From contig NC_092348.1 of NCBI RefSeq assembly GCF_963676685.1, forward strand, positions 15,784,867-15,848,866: a DNA stretch of 64,000 bases, in the 5' to 3' direction. Below are positions 1-11,540 of the stretch, piece by piece (position 1 is the stretch's first letter; the number at the start of each line of letters is the position of its first letter). The DNA comes from Mytilus edulis (taxonomy: Eukaryota; Mollusca; Bivalvia; Mytilida; Mytilidae). Both the position numbers and the translations under genes were made by a program. The notes below the pieces were generated by a model. It was given only the letters and a program-made list of their open reading frames with translations. It ran no database searches and was not told the DNA's origin.

Positions 1-95
1 TGGCCTGTACAAAGTCAGGAAAATGACTTTTGTTTTTTATTCGTTTGATGTGTTCGAGATTTTGATATTTGATAAGGGACTTTAAGAAGTCGTCT
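1..95 (+). repeat. end of a dispersed repeat
   Basis: The first bases share a diverged stretch (a TCGTTTGATGTGTTCGAG core followed by TTGAT and an ATAA-GGACTTT block) with 21035-21110. The same family in looser form occurs at 25985-26125, and reversed at 18005-18130 and 46850-46950. It is truncated by the window edge. No coding potential was seen between here and 334. Confidence 0.55.
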
Positions 96-334
96 GAAGA
101 TTTCGACGCTGTTGAAATATTAGAAGATTTTACCTTGCTGATCATTTTAGCTAGCCAATGTTTCTCTGTAACTTTTAAAGTTTTCAAGCTAATAAGCAAT
201 ACAAGAGTGCACACGCTGAAATGTCTCACCTTTTTTACTAAACGTTGATATAATGTTGATAGTCCTAGATATAAAGTTTTATTACAACTGTCACATAAAC
301 TTAACATTAACCAAGAAAACTAAACATTAAACAA

Positions 335-880
335 TGAACCATGAAAATGAGGTCAAAGTCAGATGACCCATGCCAGGCAGGCATGTACAGGTAACAATTC
401 TTCCATACAACAAATATAGTTGACCTATAGCGTATAGTTTAAGAAAAACAGACAGATACACAAAAACTTAACACTGAGCAACAAACCGTGAAAATGAGGC
501 TATGGTAAAATAAAACCTGCGCGACTGACATTTAGTTCATAAAATATTTCCATACACCAAATATAGTTTACCTTTTGCATATAGTATTAGAAAAAAGGCC
601 AAAACTAAAATACTTAACTTTGACCACTGAACCATGAAAATCAGGTCAATTTCAGGTGACACCTGCCCCATAGACATGTACACCTTACAATCATTCCATA
701 CACCATATATAGTAGACCTATTGCATAAAGTATAAGAAAACAGACCAAAACACAAAAACTTAACTATAACCACAGAACCATGAAAATGAGGTCAAGGTCA
801 TATGTCACCTGCCAGTTGGACATGTACACCTTACAGTCCTTTCATACACCGAACATACCTGACATATTGCTTATATAGTA
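335..880 (+). repeat. 146-bp tandem repeat, about four units
   Basis: The landmark TGAAAATGAGGTCAAGGTCA recurs at 341, 488, 634 and 780, so the period is 146-147 bases. Each unit continues with a CACCTGCC..GACATGTACA block, a CATACACCAAATATAGT block and a CAAAACACAAAAACTTAA block. Units are moderately diverged. A lone, more diverged unit sits at about 55440-55545. Tandem cores of this size are common in non-autonomous bivalve elements; which family this belongs to is not decided here. The small minus-strand ORF at 537-773 is a by-product of the repeat. Confidence 0.85.
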
Positions 881-1376
881 TACAAATCCTTGATGGATAG
901 GATATATAGAATGTTATGATCAATGTACTATTTTGTGTATCAAATATGTTGTGATTAGCCTTGGAAGATTTAAATATCAAGTCAGTACCATAAGGTTTTG
1001 ATTGCATTTTATGCTATCTTTACACAAAAACCCATAAAAATCTTTAACTAAGTAAATAATTCCTACCAGAAGCCTTGTGACTATTTTGATGTCAAGGGAC
1101 AATAGGTAGAGCAGCTTACATTCTGCAAGTTTTCTCTAATCATAGCTTATATACAATTAGTAGTTTTTTATACCCCTTAGGCTTCTGTGGTTTCTTTATT
1201 CAAATTTGAATATTCTATTATGACTGCAATTGTAAAACAAAATTATTGATGGTCAAATCTGAGCGTAAGATTTGATCTTCAACACTGTCTTATTTGGGAT
1301 TGCTTAATTAATGCAGAGGAAATAAAAGACTATAAAATAATTACAAATGTTATTTTAATTTCATGTCAGCAAAATA
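881..1376. other. intergenic, 3' flank of POP4
   Basis: AT-rich sequence with no ORF or recognised repeat. It should hold the POP4 3' untranslated region, which is read leftwards from 1376. Confidence 0.5.
1195..1200 (-). terminator. candidate poly(A) signal of POP4
   Basis: TTTATT on the plus strand reads AATAAA on the minus strand, about 177 bases past the POP4 stop codon. It is the first clear hexamer in that direction that I noted. Not supported by transcript data. Confidence 0.4.
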
Positions 1377-4300
1377 CTAAATCTCAATAGTTCCTTTTAA
1401 TTTGAATTTTCTTGTACATCTTTCTGCTGACCTCACACAAAATTGATTTCCATGTAGGGTGAAAACATATCCTCCAATTTCAAATACGAATACAGAGTTG
1501 GTTTTTGGAATACCTGAAATATACAACATAATTTAAAAATATTTTATACTTTGCATGTGTGTTTGATCAATCATTAGCACTACTATACAAAACATCAAGG
1601 TTATACTATGCTTACAACACTTTTAGATACAAAGGTAAAATATTAAAGGATTAAGCTTACATATGAAACAACTTTAAATATTTGATAACATTTAAACAGT
1701 CTAATCCCATTAATTTAGGAAAAGTTTTGAAATACATGGTAAAGAAGGTGATTCTCTGCTGTCAGGGAAATCTAGATTTTTTTTTGTATTCTGGTACTGT
1801 GTTTCACATAGCTGTTGTTATTATCAATTATCCCTAAAAAAATTAAATAACAAAGTTAATCAATAAAAAAGTCATGTGTAGATATAAACTTATCCAAACA
1901 TAAATAAGATGTAGACAATAAACATATTGATTGATTCAATAGTATTAAAAACAACTTTCAGCCCTGTTGACTATTTTGTGGTGGACAGTTTTCATTAGCA
2001 TTAATTTTTAGTCATAAAAGATTAAGAGTTGAACACACTTACAATGTGTGGGACAATAAACAAAGGTAGATTACACAACTGTTCACAGTACTTACATTTA
2101 ACTTGATCCTCTTGTGTAATAATTTTAAATGTGTTTCTAGTTTCCTGAAGCACTATGCCACTAACGCCCACATAAGAAGGACATTTAGACCTTTGGATTG
2201 TCAAACAACTACCATGGAAATCTGCTTTCAATAATCTTTCTTGTGCAGCATGTATATTATCTTTATTTACACTAAAATTTATGTAAAGAAACATGATTAA
2301 GACTTACAAATTGAATTTTCTACTTCCTCACATGTCTTTTAAGTTTATCTATAAATAATTTTTTTTTAGACTAAAATAGTCTAGTTTTCAACTTATACAA
2401 TGTTATAAGTTTCACTACAAGGTATTGATTTTTTTCTGGATACACTCATTTTTGTGAATAGCTTGACAAAATAAATCTATATTTTTTCTCTCTATTTCCT
2501 TAATTTCACACATATATAAAGAATTTTAAGGATTAAAAGCCTTTTTAAAGGAATTTATTGGTGTATAAACTGGACTATTCACTCACAAACAAATAAAAAT
2601 CATAATCCGAAGGAATTGGTTCAGTTTATACACCAATAAATTCCTTAAAAAAGGCTTTTAATCCTTATAATTTTTCAAATCAGAGAATAATGAGGACATT
2701 ATTTTTTCCACACTCATAACCTCTTTCACATGTTAATTGTATATTTATGTCATTGAAATGGCCTGGTACATGAATATTGGTTTATGCAAAAGTATGTACT
2801 CCATGAAATTTGTTAACTCAAAAAATAAAAATAAAAAACTCATAATATCATAATATTATTCAAATGAATGTTTTGTGTTTATTATTCAATTTAACGATTA
2901 ATCTTTGCCATTCATATCAATGTATTCCCTTATATGCAAATCATATAAGAATTATATATATATATATATATATAATAAGTACGACCTATTTTCTCACAAA
3001 AGCAGCAGTTACTTTCTTTCTGGTGGAGAAAACAGAATTTCTCATGGTGAAATATCAAACAAATTTATCTCTTTTAATCACACTCTGTTCATTGAATGTA
3101 CATCTACCCAGTAGTCTTTCTTGAAAGTGACCTGAATAAGGTACCTTCAACACAGTGGAAACAAGATTAAGTATATGTATATGTGAAGGAAGCAAAAGAA
3201 AAACGCTGTTCCTTGCTTTTTGTGTGTGTTTTTTATTGTTGTCGTTGATGCGCATGTATTGACTTTGTGTCATGGATAGATACCCCATATCCTAAATGTT
3301 TTTTTCATTAGCTTTCTGTACCATTCAGCCATGATCTAGTTGCAATAAACAATAAACTGCCAGTTGTTTCATAAGAATCAATGGGACAGTGTATATCAAA
3401 CAGTTAACTTTTAAAGAATTTGTATTTATATAGATTACAACAAGTAGAGTAGACCTAATTAGAGTAGAGATCAGACTTACTTATCTGCAACTTTATTCCA
3501 GGATGTTTACATACCTTTTAATATTTAAGACATCTTCTATGTAGTCTTTCCATATTTTGTGCATTGGAATGTATTTTTCATAACTGTAAAAATAATTTAA
3601 TGGTAAATATATATACTTTTATCTACAATAAAAACACAACGTCCAAAAAGGAGGAGGTACACTTTGAGAATTACACAATAAAAAATTTATTTTAGATATT
3701 TAAACACAGGCTTTCCTAGTCCAAATTATGTTGTCTGGCAAGGCTATTTTAATTTTTTTCTGAGATGCCTTCCTACGACGTCGTAACGCTAAAGCCATTT
3801 TTTACATCTGGAGTTTGAGAGCAAATTTTGGGGGGACTTTGACACCTAATTTTGACAAGAAATTTTTATTGCGGGTTAGAAATTTTAACGTAGTTGCAAA
3901 TTCCTACCTTTTTTGTGCTTATTGATGTAAAATATTTCCAGAAATATCCAAAAGAAAGGATTAAATAAGATACAATTCCATTTGAAGTGGGGGAAATATT
4001 ATTTTGTTTGGAAATGATTTCCCACGTCACTTTCCGTGAATATAAAATCCGATAAAATTTGACCGACCTGAATTACCAGATAATGTAAATTGAACGTTCC
4101 GGAAATTCGGATCCATTAAAATTTACCGGATTTAAAATTTTTAAGATTTAAAATTTATTTAATCCTTTCTTTTGGATATTTCTGGAAATATTTTACATCA
4201 ATAAGTACAAAAAAGGTAGGACTTGTACCTACGTAAAAATTTCTAACCGGCAATGAAAATTTTTTGTCAAAATTAGGTGTCATAGTTCCCCCCAAAATTT

Positions 4301-6803
4301 GCTCTCAAACTCCAGACGTAAAAAGTGGCTTCAGCCTTATGACGTCGTAGGAAGGCGTCTTAGAAAAATATTAAAATAGCCTTACCAGACGTCATATTTA
4401 TTAAGATTATTAAAGGCTTTCCAAGCATATAAAAATAAGCTGTTCAGGGGTTTAAATGAATGATTAGCTCAGATTTTGGCATAATTTTAGAAATTTCTAA
4501 AAACAAAAACTCAACTTCCTGAATATTGCAATACCTTCTCAATGATATGTTTTAAGCTACTGAGCCTAAATTAATATTATTGTTTGTTTCCCCAATCCTG
4601 ACCCTGCCATACCAGGTATGGGTAGGTAGGTAGGGAAATAATTCTATTTTCCAAAATGCAGGAACAGTATTGGTCGATCTGGTAAGCCTGAAAATTGGAA
4701 ATGAATAAAATAATATTTGACCTAGTTTTGACAATAAAATTATATGAGTAGGACCGTTTTTGCAGGGGCAGTTGGGATTGGGGAAACAAACAATATTTTA
4801 TTTTAGGCTAGACCTGCACAGTAATTCTTATAAGAATAGATTTGCCCATTATCCTTTAATACCATGTTTCAGTTGATGAAAATTTTTGATCATTTTGTTA
4901 TTCACTTGTTGCAATGTATTTCCTATTTATAAATTTATCATATTCATTCTAGGGCTTGGTTCAAATTGGATTTTCACATTTTTTTCCCCCACCTAACTTC
5001 TATGTACATTTATTCTTAATTTTATCTTAATTCTATTATTTTTTTCAAAACTTGGTTGCAAGTTGTTCTTGTACCTTTGGTGTTCTTTCTTAATATCAAA
5101 GAGCTTTAATTTCTTTCTTTCTCTTGAAGTTAATCCTTTTCTTCTTTTCTTGTTTATAACTTCTGGTTTCTTTTTCTTGACTTTGTCCAAATTCTGAGTT
5201 TTGTATTTGAGATCTTTATCCTCCCCTTTTCGCAAGCGATTAGCTGGCAAATGTCTTTGGAGAAATGAAGAAACAAAGTCATTTTCAACTGCACTTCTAC
5301 TCTAAAAACATGAAGAAAAAATAACTCAATACATATACATAGAATAAGTAATATGGTATAGCTTCATCCTTATTACACATATTTTTGTGAACATTTGCAT
5401 TGGTCTTTTACATGTTTGGCTCTGTGCATTAATATTACCAAAAGTGATTTATTTGGAAATCAATCAATCAATCCTACAGTCCATGTTTTGCTATGTCATG
5501 AACAGTGTACAAAAAATCTCAAAAAGCCATACTAATTATAAAAAAAAGATAAATGAATAATTCTTATATCATTTGCATATCGATAAATAATTGAATTGGA
5601 TTGGTCGATTCGAATTTTTCTCTTGGTTTACACTTCGATAAACCATGTTTCCGAATCTTCTTTCGTAATCTATTCATGCTCGATACACATTCTTACAAGG
5701 ATACTGGGATTTTTCAGCAAATTGCGATTATAAAACAATTGCATAACAGTTGTTTCTATTCTAATGCATATTTAACAAAAAAAGAAATAAAACAAATGCA
5801 CTTAAGCTACGAAAATGTATAAAAATAAAATTTAAATAAAAATCCGCGAAATTTCATGAAGGATTTGCCGAATTTACGTCTTGGCATAACACGACGTCAT
5901 ACGGGTGGAAATTTTCAAGGGAAAGATTATTTCGTTACGTGTAAGCTTCAAATTCGGATAATATTTAATTAAAATGAAGTTTTTGAGGTAGGTGCTACAT
6001 TTTATATTAGATTCTGATACATTCATCGGACATTTATGGTTTTTAGAAAGTTAAGATGGCGGCGTACTCCTTAGTTACGACATGCCATTGTGCTTTTGAT
6101 GGCAAATATAGCAGCCATCAAACAAATAATGTAAATTAATAATCGTGTATGTTTGGCTGAAGAATTATAAGGATTAAACACATTTTTTCTAGAGGTTATT
6201 GATGTGTAAACCGGGTCTCTTACTCACAAACTTAACATAAAAGTCCTTCGGACTTTTATTCAGTTTGTGAGTTAATCGCCCCGGTTTACACATCAATAAC
6301 CTCTAGAAAAAATGTGTTTAATCCTATAATATTATCACTTAATGAATTTTGTGCTTCTGAAGCATTTTTCTAGATTTACCTTCATCATAATCAGCTAAAG
6401 ATGAAAAAAATCAGAGACTTATACATTTTTAATATCCTGATAACCAACACAGCGGTGTAGTAGAACCATATAAAATATTATTTATTAATTGTTTTTAATA
6501 TCCCATACCCGTAGCCAGGGGGTCTGAACCCCCCTTGAAAACAAATAATGACTGTTAAAGTCAACGTTCTGTTCGAATCGTGACTGTTAAAGTCGAGTTT
6601 TTGAGGCCAAATAACCCCCCTTTGGAAATTCCTGGCTACGGGCCTGTATCCTGACATGCATCAGTATTATGTTGTATCTCAATCATCAACAATGAATCAC
6701 AAACATAATTCATACAAGTACAGTAGTACTCAATCCCTACTTTTAATCCAATAGCTGCAGTATTCTCAAAGACATGTGTTGGAAGTTCCCTGTACAGAGC
6801 CAT
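1377..6803 (-). CDS. POP4: RNase P/MRP subunit p29 (POP4), five coding exons
   Basis: Protein subunit of nuclear RNase P and RNase MRP, which process the 5' ends of tRNA precursors and rRNA precursors. Coding exons on the minus strand: 6803-6741, 5301-5075, 3583-3515, 2271-2096 and 1513-1377. All introns are GT-AG and joined phases agree (0, 2, 2, 1), giving 672 bases or 223 residues, against about 220 in the human protein as I recall it. Visible hallmarks are the lysine-rich stretch with GLTSRERKKLKLFDIK, the segment YIPMHKIWKDYI, the Sm-like UPF0086 fold core ADFHG..SKCPSYVG.GIVLQET.N.FKIIT.ED, and the C-terminal RSAERCTRKFKLKGTIEI. The start is the ATG at 6803-6801. A pyrimidine-rich AG lies 12 bases upstream of it, so a 5' untranslated exon further right is likely; a GTAAGT at 7577-7572 is one possible donor. 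Introns 1, 2 and 3 each carry a foldback element; intron 4 (1514-2095) holds nothing recognisable. Confidence 0.93.
2530..2670. mobile_element. foldback MITE in POP4 intron 3
   Basis: The arms AGGATTAAAAGCCTTTTTAA.. and its complement ..TTAAAAAAGGCTTTTAATCCT face each other across a loop of about 50 bases. The arms also share GGAATTTATTGGTGTATAAAC. The flanks are TA-rich, so the target duplication cannot be fixed. The outer ends match the element at 6166-6335, but the inner sequence differs. Confidence 0.85.
2954..2974. repeat. (TA)n microsatellite
   Basis: About ten uninterrupted TA units. The short ORFs across 2864-3124 arise from this low-complexity stretch. Confidence 0.9.
3733..4390. 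mobile_element. 658-bp foldback element with arms of about 230 bp
   Basis: The left arm starts GTCTGGCAAGGCTATTTTAA and the right arm ends TTAAAATAGCCTTACCAGAC. The arms run roughly 3733-3966 and 4162-4390 and stay largely complementary, including CCTACGACGTCGTAA against TATGACGTCGTAGG and the CAAAAGAAAGGATTAAATAA core. There is no coding capacity. No target duplication is obvious. It lies in POP4 intron 2, so the pre-mRNA could form a long imperfect hairpin. The rest of that intron (4391-5074) shows nothing further. Confidence 0.88.
5302..6165. other. POP4 intron 1, no recognised element
   Basis: The 73-residue ORF at 5601-5822 has no recognisable motif and sits inside the intron on the opposite strand to POP4. 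Nothing else is supportable up to the foldback element at 6166. Confidence 0.45.
6166..6335. mobile_element. foldback MITE in POP4 intron 1
   Basis: The arms AAGGATTAAACACATTTTTT..CTAGAGGTTATTGATGTGTAA and their complement are separated by a short centre that is itself palindromic (AAAGTCCTTCGGACTTT). The ends AAGGATTAAA and GGTNTATTGRTGTRTAAAC are shared with 2530-2670, so both belong to one family with exchanged interiors. Confidence 0.85.
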
Positions 6804-7654
6804 CTATATGTTGATCTGCAAAGAATAAACATGATAAACATATTTCAAAAGATAAGGCAAAAAATCTGTGTTCTCATTAATATCACTTGGTGCAATCACA
6901 TTTCAGGAACATTGTAAAGTATTATCAGTTCTATATACATGTACATACGACTAGTTGAAATACATGTACATTGTCATGATTTAGACATCAGCAACATACA
7001 GGTTTTAAAAAGTAGAACCTCCTAAAGACCTAAATAAGAGCTTGATTCCCTAACCTGGTAACATTTGATCACCCTTCATAGTTTTTATGCACTTGATGCA
7101 AACACAAATTTATAGTTAAAGTCATAAGAAACCTCAAATCAAAAAAAAAATGCATATGTTTTTTTATAACTCAATGGATAGTTTTCATTATTAAACTTAT
7201 GTACATATACTTTTTTCTGAAGAAAATTCTTTAATTTATTCATATTTAGAAGAAGTTTACTTTATTTTAATTGCTTCCTTCCAGGAAGCAATTCCCCGAC
7301 ATATTTTCCGTATGCAAAGTGACCTCAGTGTGACCCATCTCGTAAAAATCCAGTGATCACAATACGAATGGATGTCCTTAAAATAAACTATTATCTGAAT
7401 TTACATGTTAAACACGTGCTCAATTTTGTAGATTTTTGTCGATTGTTGACAAACACTCACTCACTGAGGTGACCATCGTTAAATTTCAGCTTCAAAACAC
7501 GAACTTTAGTTACTTGCCATATTTTCACAAAAACACTGACCGATTGAAAAAAAAATTGACAATTATACGAAACTTACACGAAAAAAATGATAAATTCGTG
7601 CACAGAAGACTAACTTAATGATGTTTGTATGCATTGGTTCAAGAATTGGACAGT
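6804..7654. other. upstream flank of POP4
   Basis: Likely contains the POP4 promoter and untranslated exon. No TATA box or other element stands out. The 60-residue ORF at 7436-7618 has no recognisable motif. Confidence 0.4.
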
Positions 7655-8316
7655 CAGAGCTCAGACATAAATAAGTCTGAATCTGCTTTTGACTCATAGA
7701 GGTCTAAATTTGTATGTTTTAGGATTTGTCTCCCTTTAATGCTAGACAAAATACGACTTAAATAAGTCAAATACTGTTAAGCAAGAAATAATTGACCAGA
7801 ATCAAAAAGTTGCAAATGTCGACTCCTACAAGTCGATAAGTTATCAAAATTGGTTAACTTCAAGACCCATGCATATTTATAAAAAAATCATGCATCTAAA
7901 TCAAATAATGACAACATTGAAGGACAATGCTTTGTCTTCTATAGAAAAATATGAATGAGAGTCTAAAAAATTGGAGATAATGTTAATTAACCTTACAAAA
8001 CAACCACCTGGAACCACACTAAATAAGGTAAAACATCTGTGCTTAGTAAGGATGTTCAATTAAATAATTAAATATAGATAGCTCAAGTCCTTGTGAACTC
8101 TCAGACAGGTTTTTGCTGTCATAGGTGGAGTACTTTGGCCACCAAGTAAAATTAAGTTTTTTCATCAACATAAATAGACCTACATGTAAACAAGTCTGTC
8201 TTTTTCTGACTTAAATAAGTCTAAAATTGAAAACACATACATTGTATTATAATAAATACATGTTTTGACTTCTTTAAGTCAAAAACAAAAATGGACTTGT
8301 TTATGTCTGAGCTCTG
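7655..8316. mobile_element. 662-bp non-autonomous TIR element with hairpin repeats
   Basis: The terminal inverted repeats are CAGAGCTCAGACATAAATAA (left) and TTGTTTATGTCTGAGCTCTG (right), differing at one base over the matched stretch. Inside are repeated small palindromes of the form GACTT-AAATA-AGTC near 7753, 7822, 8207 and 8267. The start CAGAG resembles hAT-type ends, but the 8 bases on each side do not match, so a hAT assignment is only a possibility. No transposase is present. Confidence 0.7.
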
Positions 8317-8737
8317 ATGGAAGAACATTTTTTTTCACCGGTCACTCGTTTCTTATGACTTTAAGGCCAATAATCTTTAATAAGAGACATCCAATGATTT
8401 CTGTCATTTTTGAATGGCTTGTAATTTTACAAAATGTACATGTATATTGTATTACAAAGTCACCTGTAGTTTACAGAAGAATGATCATGATCTGATTTGG
8501 CAATCCACTTCCAAATATAAAAAAAACTGTCACTCATAAAAATACATTTAAGTCAAGGAGGCAAGCTGTGAAAATAAATTTCCTTACAAGTCTTACAAGT
8601 TAAGAGAATCCAGATCTATTCATCCAACTACATGTACATGTTAGCCTGAATATTTGTTTACTCTGGCATGGGTCTTTCCCCTTGATTTTATTTTATTCTG
8701 TTGTCTTGTTGTACAATGTTAATTATTTGAATAAAGT

Positions 8738-8927
8738 TAAAAGAGGGACGAAAGATACCAAAGGGACAGTCAAACTCATAAATCTAAAACAAACTGACAA
8801 CGCCATGGCTAAAAATAAAAAAGACAAACAGAAAAACAATAGTACACACGACACAACATAGAAAACTAAAGAATAAACAACACGAACCCCACCAAAAACT
8901 AGGGGTGATCTCAGGTGCTCCGGAGAG
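8738..8927 (-). repeat. Penelope-like element 3' tail
   Basis: Begins AGAGGGACGAAAGATACCAA, continues through GACAACGCCATGGC and ends GGTGATCTCAGGTGCTCCGG. On the complementary strand this is the same tail that follows a Penelope-like RT relic at 28113-28345. Other copies are at 14931-15165 and 61860-62012. The ORF at 8784-9050 is read through this tail and is not a gene. Confidence 0.75.
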
Positions 8928-9690
8928 TATGTTAAAGTTTGTTGGACATTTCAGCAACTTTTGTCTTGTATCATATATAATACTATTGGCAATACTATAG
9001 TCTATTGCTGCTACCAAATAATTAATTTCCTTTGATTTGCACAAAAGCAATAGATAACTTTTGAGTTTGATGCATTTCCTTCAAAAACTTTGGTTTCAGT
9101 GAACGTCACTCGTGCATTTAGGGGTGTCATCGATTCCGTTCCAATGTTTAGCAAGTGGTTGGAAAACTATAAAGCTATATTGCATAAATTATTCGGCAAA
9201 TTAAATTCTCATAATTGACAATCAGCACCACCACATTAGGGAATTGTGATTTTAAAAGTAACTACTGAACAAACTATGTTCAAAAATGTGTTGCCAGAGT
9301 CACACTAAGAAAGACTTCCGGTCAACTTTTCGGTAAAAATGCATATTTTAATAAATATTTGTTTAATGTTATCTTATAGCCTATTATAATAGCTTTCAGA
9401 ATCAGTTCTATTTATTGATTTAGCTTAAGCGGTTCCACAGATATTAGTTATAATACACCCATTTTTCACTTCCGCGTTTTAGACCTTCCCCTAATTTTTC
9501 ATGAAAAAAAATTCTGATGTCAAAAGCATTTACACATGTTCATGATTTAGCTTAACAACAAATTAATTTTGCTCTTATGAAATTTGCTCTAAAGGTTCAT
9601 GTGGACCCTATGGCTAAAATGGCCGTATTTTCACCTCAAAATTTACTCTGAGTACAGACAAACCTGCGCATCTGTAAAAAATTTCAGGCA

Positions 9691-10068
9691 TAGCATGCCC
9701 TAGATAAATAAATTTCAAATATGTTTTATGTTTTAGAAAAATAAAAACTTACCAGGATTTTGCCGTGCACTTTTTTTCATTCCTCCAGAGGGTGCCAAAA
9801 TAAACTAAGTTGGGAAACAGGTTTGAGAACTTCCCCACAGGTAATAATTGAAGTGAGCTGTATTGCTTGACATGGACATGAGATGGACAATAGATACCTG
9901 ACAATAATTGGTTATTTAAACTGTGTACCTGAATGGACCATATCAAGGTAAACTCAACTGTTTGTTAATTTTGCAGGGACGAAAAAAAGTGTACAGCAAA
10001 ATCCAGTTAAGTTATGAATTTTCTAAATCATACAATGCATTTGAATTCTATTTATCTAGGGCATGCTA
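9691..10068. mobile_element. foldback element, arms of about 90 bp
   Basis: The ends are a perfect 20-base inverted pair, TAGCATGCCCTAGATAAATA. The pairing continues, with differences, through a TTTAGAAAA..AACTTA block to GGATTTTGCYGTRCACTTTTTTTC. No target duplication is visible. The minus-strand ORF at 9749-9946 lies inside the loop and one arm and is not supported as a gene. Confidence 0.75.
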
Positions 10069-11540
10069 TTAATATAGTCTGCTAGTAAATAAACATGATA
10101 AAAATTAAAATGTCCCTCATAAGGAAGAAAACTAAATAGGAATATTTAATTACAGGGTCAATTATGGGAATTGGGAATTAGATTCCAGATCTTCTACTTC
10201 TACACAGGAGTTGGTTCCAGAGAAGCTCTACTGTGATAGTCGAGTTCGGTATATTTTAAACTGTTATTAGGATTTCAAACTCCTGTGACTTCTACAAGAT
10301 AATGGACATACTATACAATTACAACAGAGACTAATCATAACTTTCTTTCTAAATTTTAAGATCACTTAAAAGACATATGAAACCCAAGAATACTTACACA
10401 ATGTATCAAAAATATTGAACAATGTTGTCTTGGGGAACGTGGAGATATGGGGAATGACACTCCAAACTAGGATCAATATTAAGGTGAATCTAAATACCTA
10501 ATAATGAAGAAAAATAGATGTGGACAAAATTAAATAAAAGAAAAATATGTGAAATATCTTAATAAACTATATTATGCAAGATACTGACCTCCAGTCCATT
10601 TGTTTAATCATATATTCATGTATATGCTTAGCAGAAGAGAACTTAGTGTTCTAAAGATTTATTTAACTAATGGAATCCTACACACCAACTCGCCCCACTT
10701 TGAAAAAATCGCCCCGCACCAACTCGCACCAAACTGGTTAACCAACTCGCCACATGTAATAAGGGTTAAATCCTGTTAATTTAAATCTGCTTGAAGTTGG
10801 TCAAGTTGTCTACGTCAAAGTAAGAAATGTTTAGTCAAAATTCAAATTATTTTATAATTTTGATATATTTTTCAATATAGTTAGATAAGCCAAACATCAA
10901 ATTCTAAACTATCGATGATTGTTACATCCGAGCGAATTGTCAGGGAATATAACCGTGTCAGATAACCGTTCCCTTCTCAATGAAAGTATTGATCAGTATT
11001 AAAAAGAGAAAAGAAATCAAAAAGTCTACAAACAGTGTTTATCTGAAAGCATAATATTTACCCTTTCCATAGGTAGATTTCCAAGTTAATCCAAAAAAAA
11101 TGTCACATTTTATGGACTGCTCTTTCTAAATATACCTTAGAGTTTGGACGGCATTTTCAGTCTTAATATGGGCGATTTTTTTTATTGGAATCACCACATA
11201 TCAAAAAACAACGAAAGTCCTCATTGTCGTTAGAAGAATTGGTTCGAATTTGATTCTGTTAATGAGTTTATATACGCTTAAACTCCCCAATGACATACAT
11301 AACTAGTATAGTCAGGGCAGGGGCGGATGCAGGAATTTTGTCTTGGGGAACGTGGAGATATGGGGAATGTTACCTGTTACCTTCTGTAAATCCCTCCTCT
11401 ATCAGGAGAACCTGGAGTTCATCCAGTAAAATTTTGTTGCCTTATATTTACATCTGTTTCCAGTCACTATACATTTATCTTTAAACAATTTTATCTATTT
11501 ACAGCCTATGAGTTTGGTAAACCTTACAACTTTTAAATGT
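10069..11540. other. intergenic, no gene seen
   Basis: Contains a cluster of CCAACTCGC words at 10683-10756 and two copies, at 10425-10456 and 11338-11369, of the 32-base sequence that begins TTGTCTTGGGGAACGTGGAG. The second copy is preceded by GGGCAGGGGCGGATGCAGG, a type of string often seen at repeat ends. Nothing else is supportable. Confidence 0.5.

Noticed and set aside
7655..8316. Firm assignment to hAT from the CAGAG start
   Set aside because: The 8 bases on each side do not match, so the target duplication expected for hAT is missing.
8784..9050. A minus-strand ORF with a hydrophobic, phenylalanine-rich C-terminal half
   Set aside because: It is the complement of the Penelope-like tail; the same peptide type appears at 14919-15233 from another copy of the tail.
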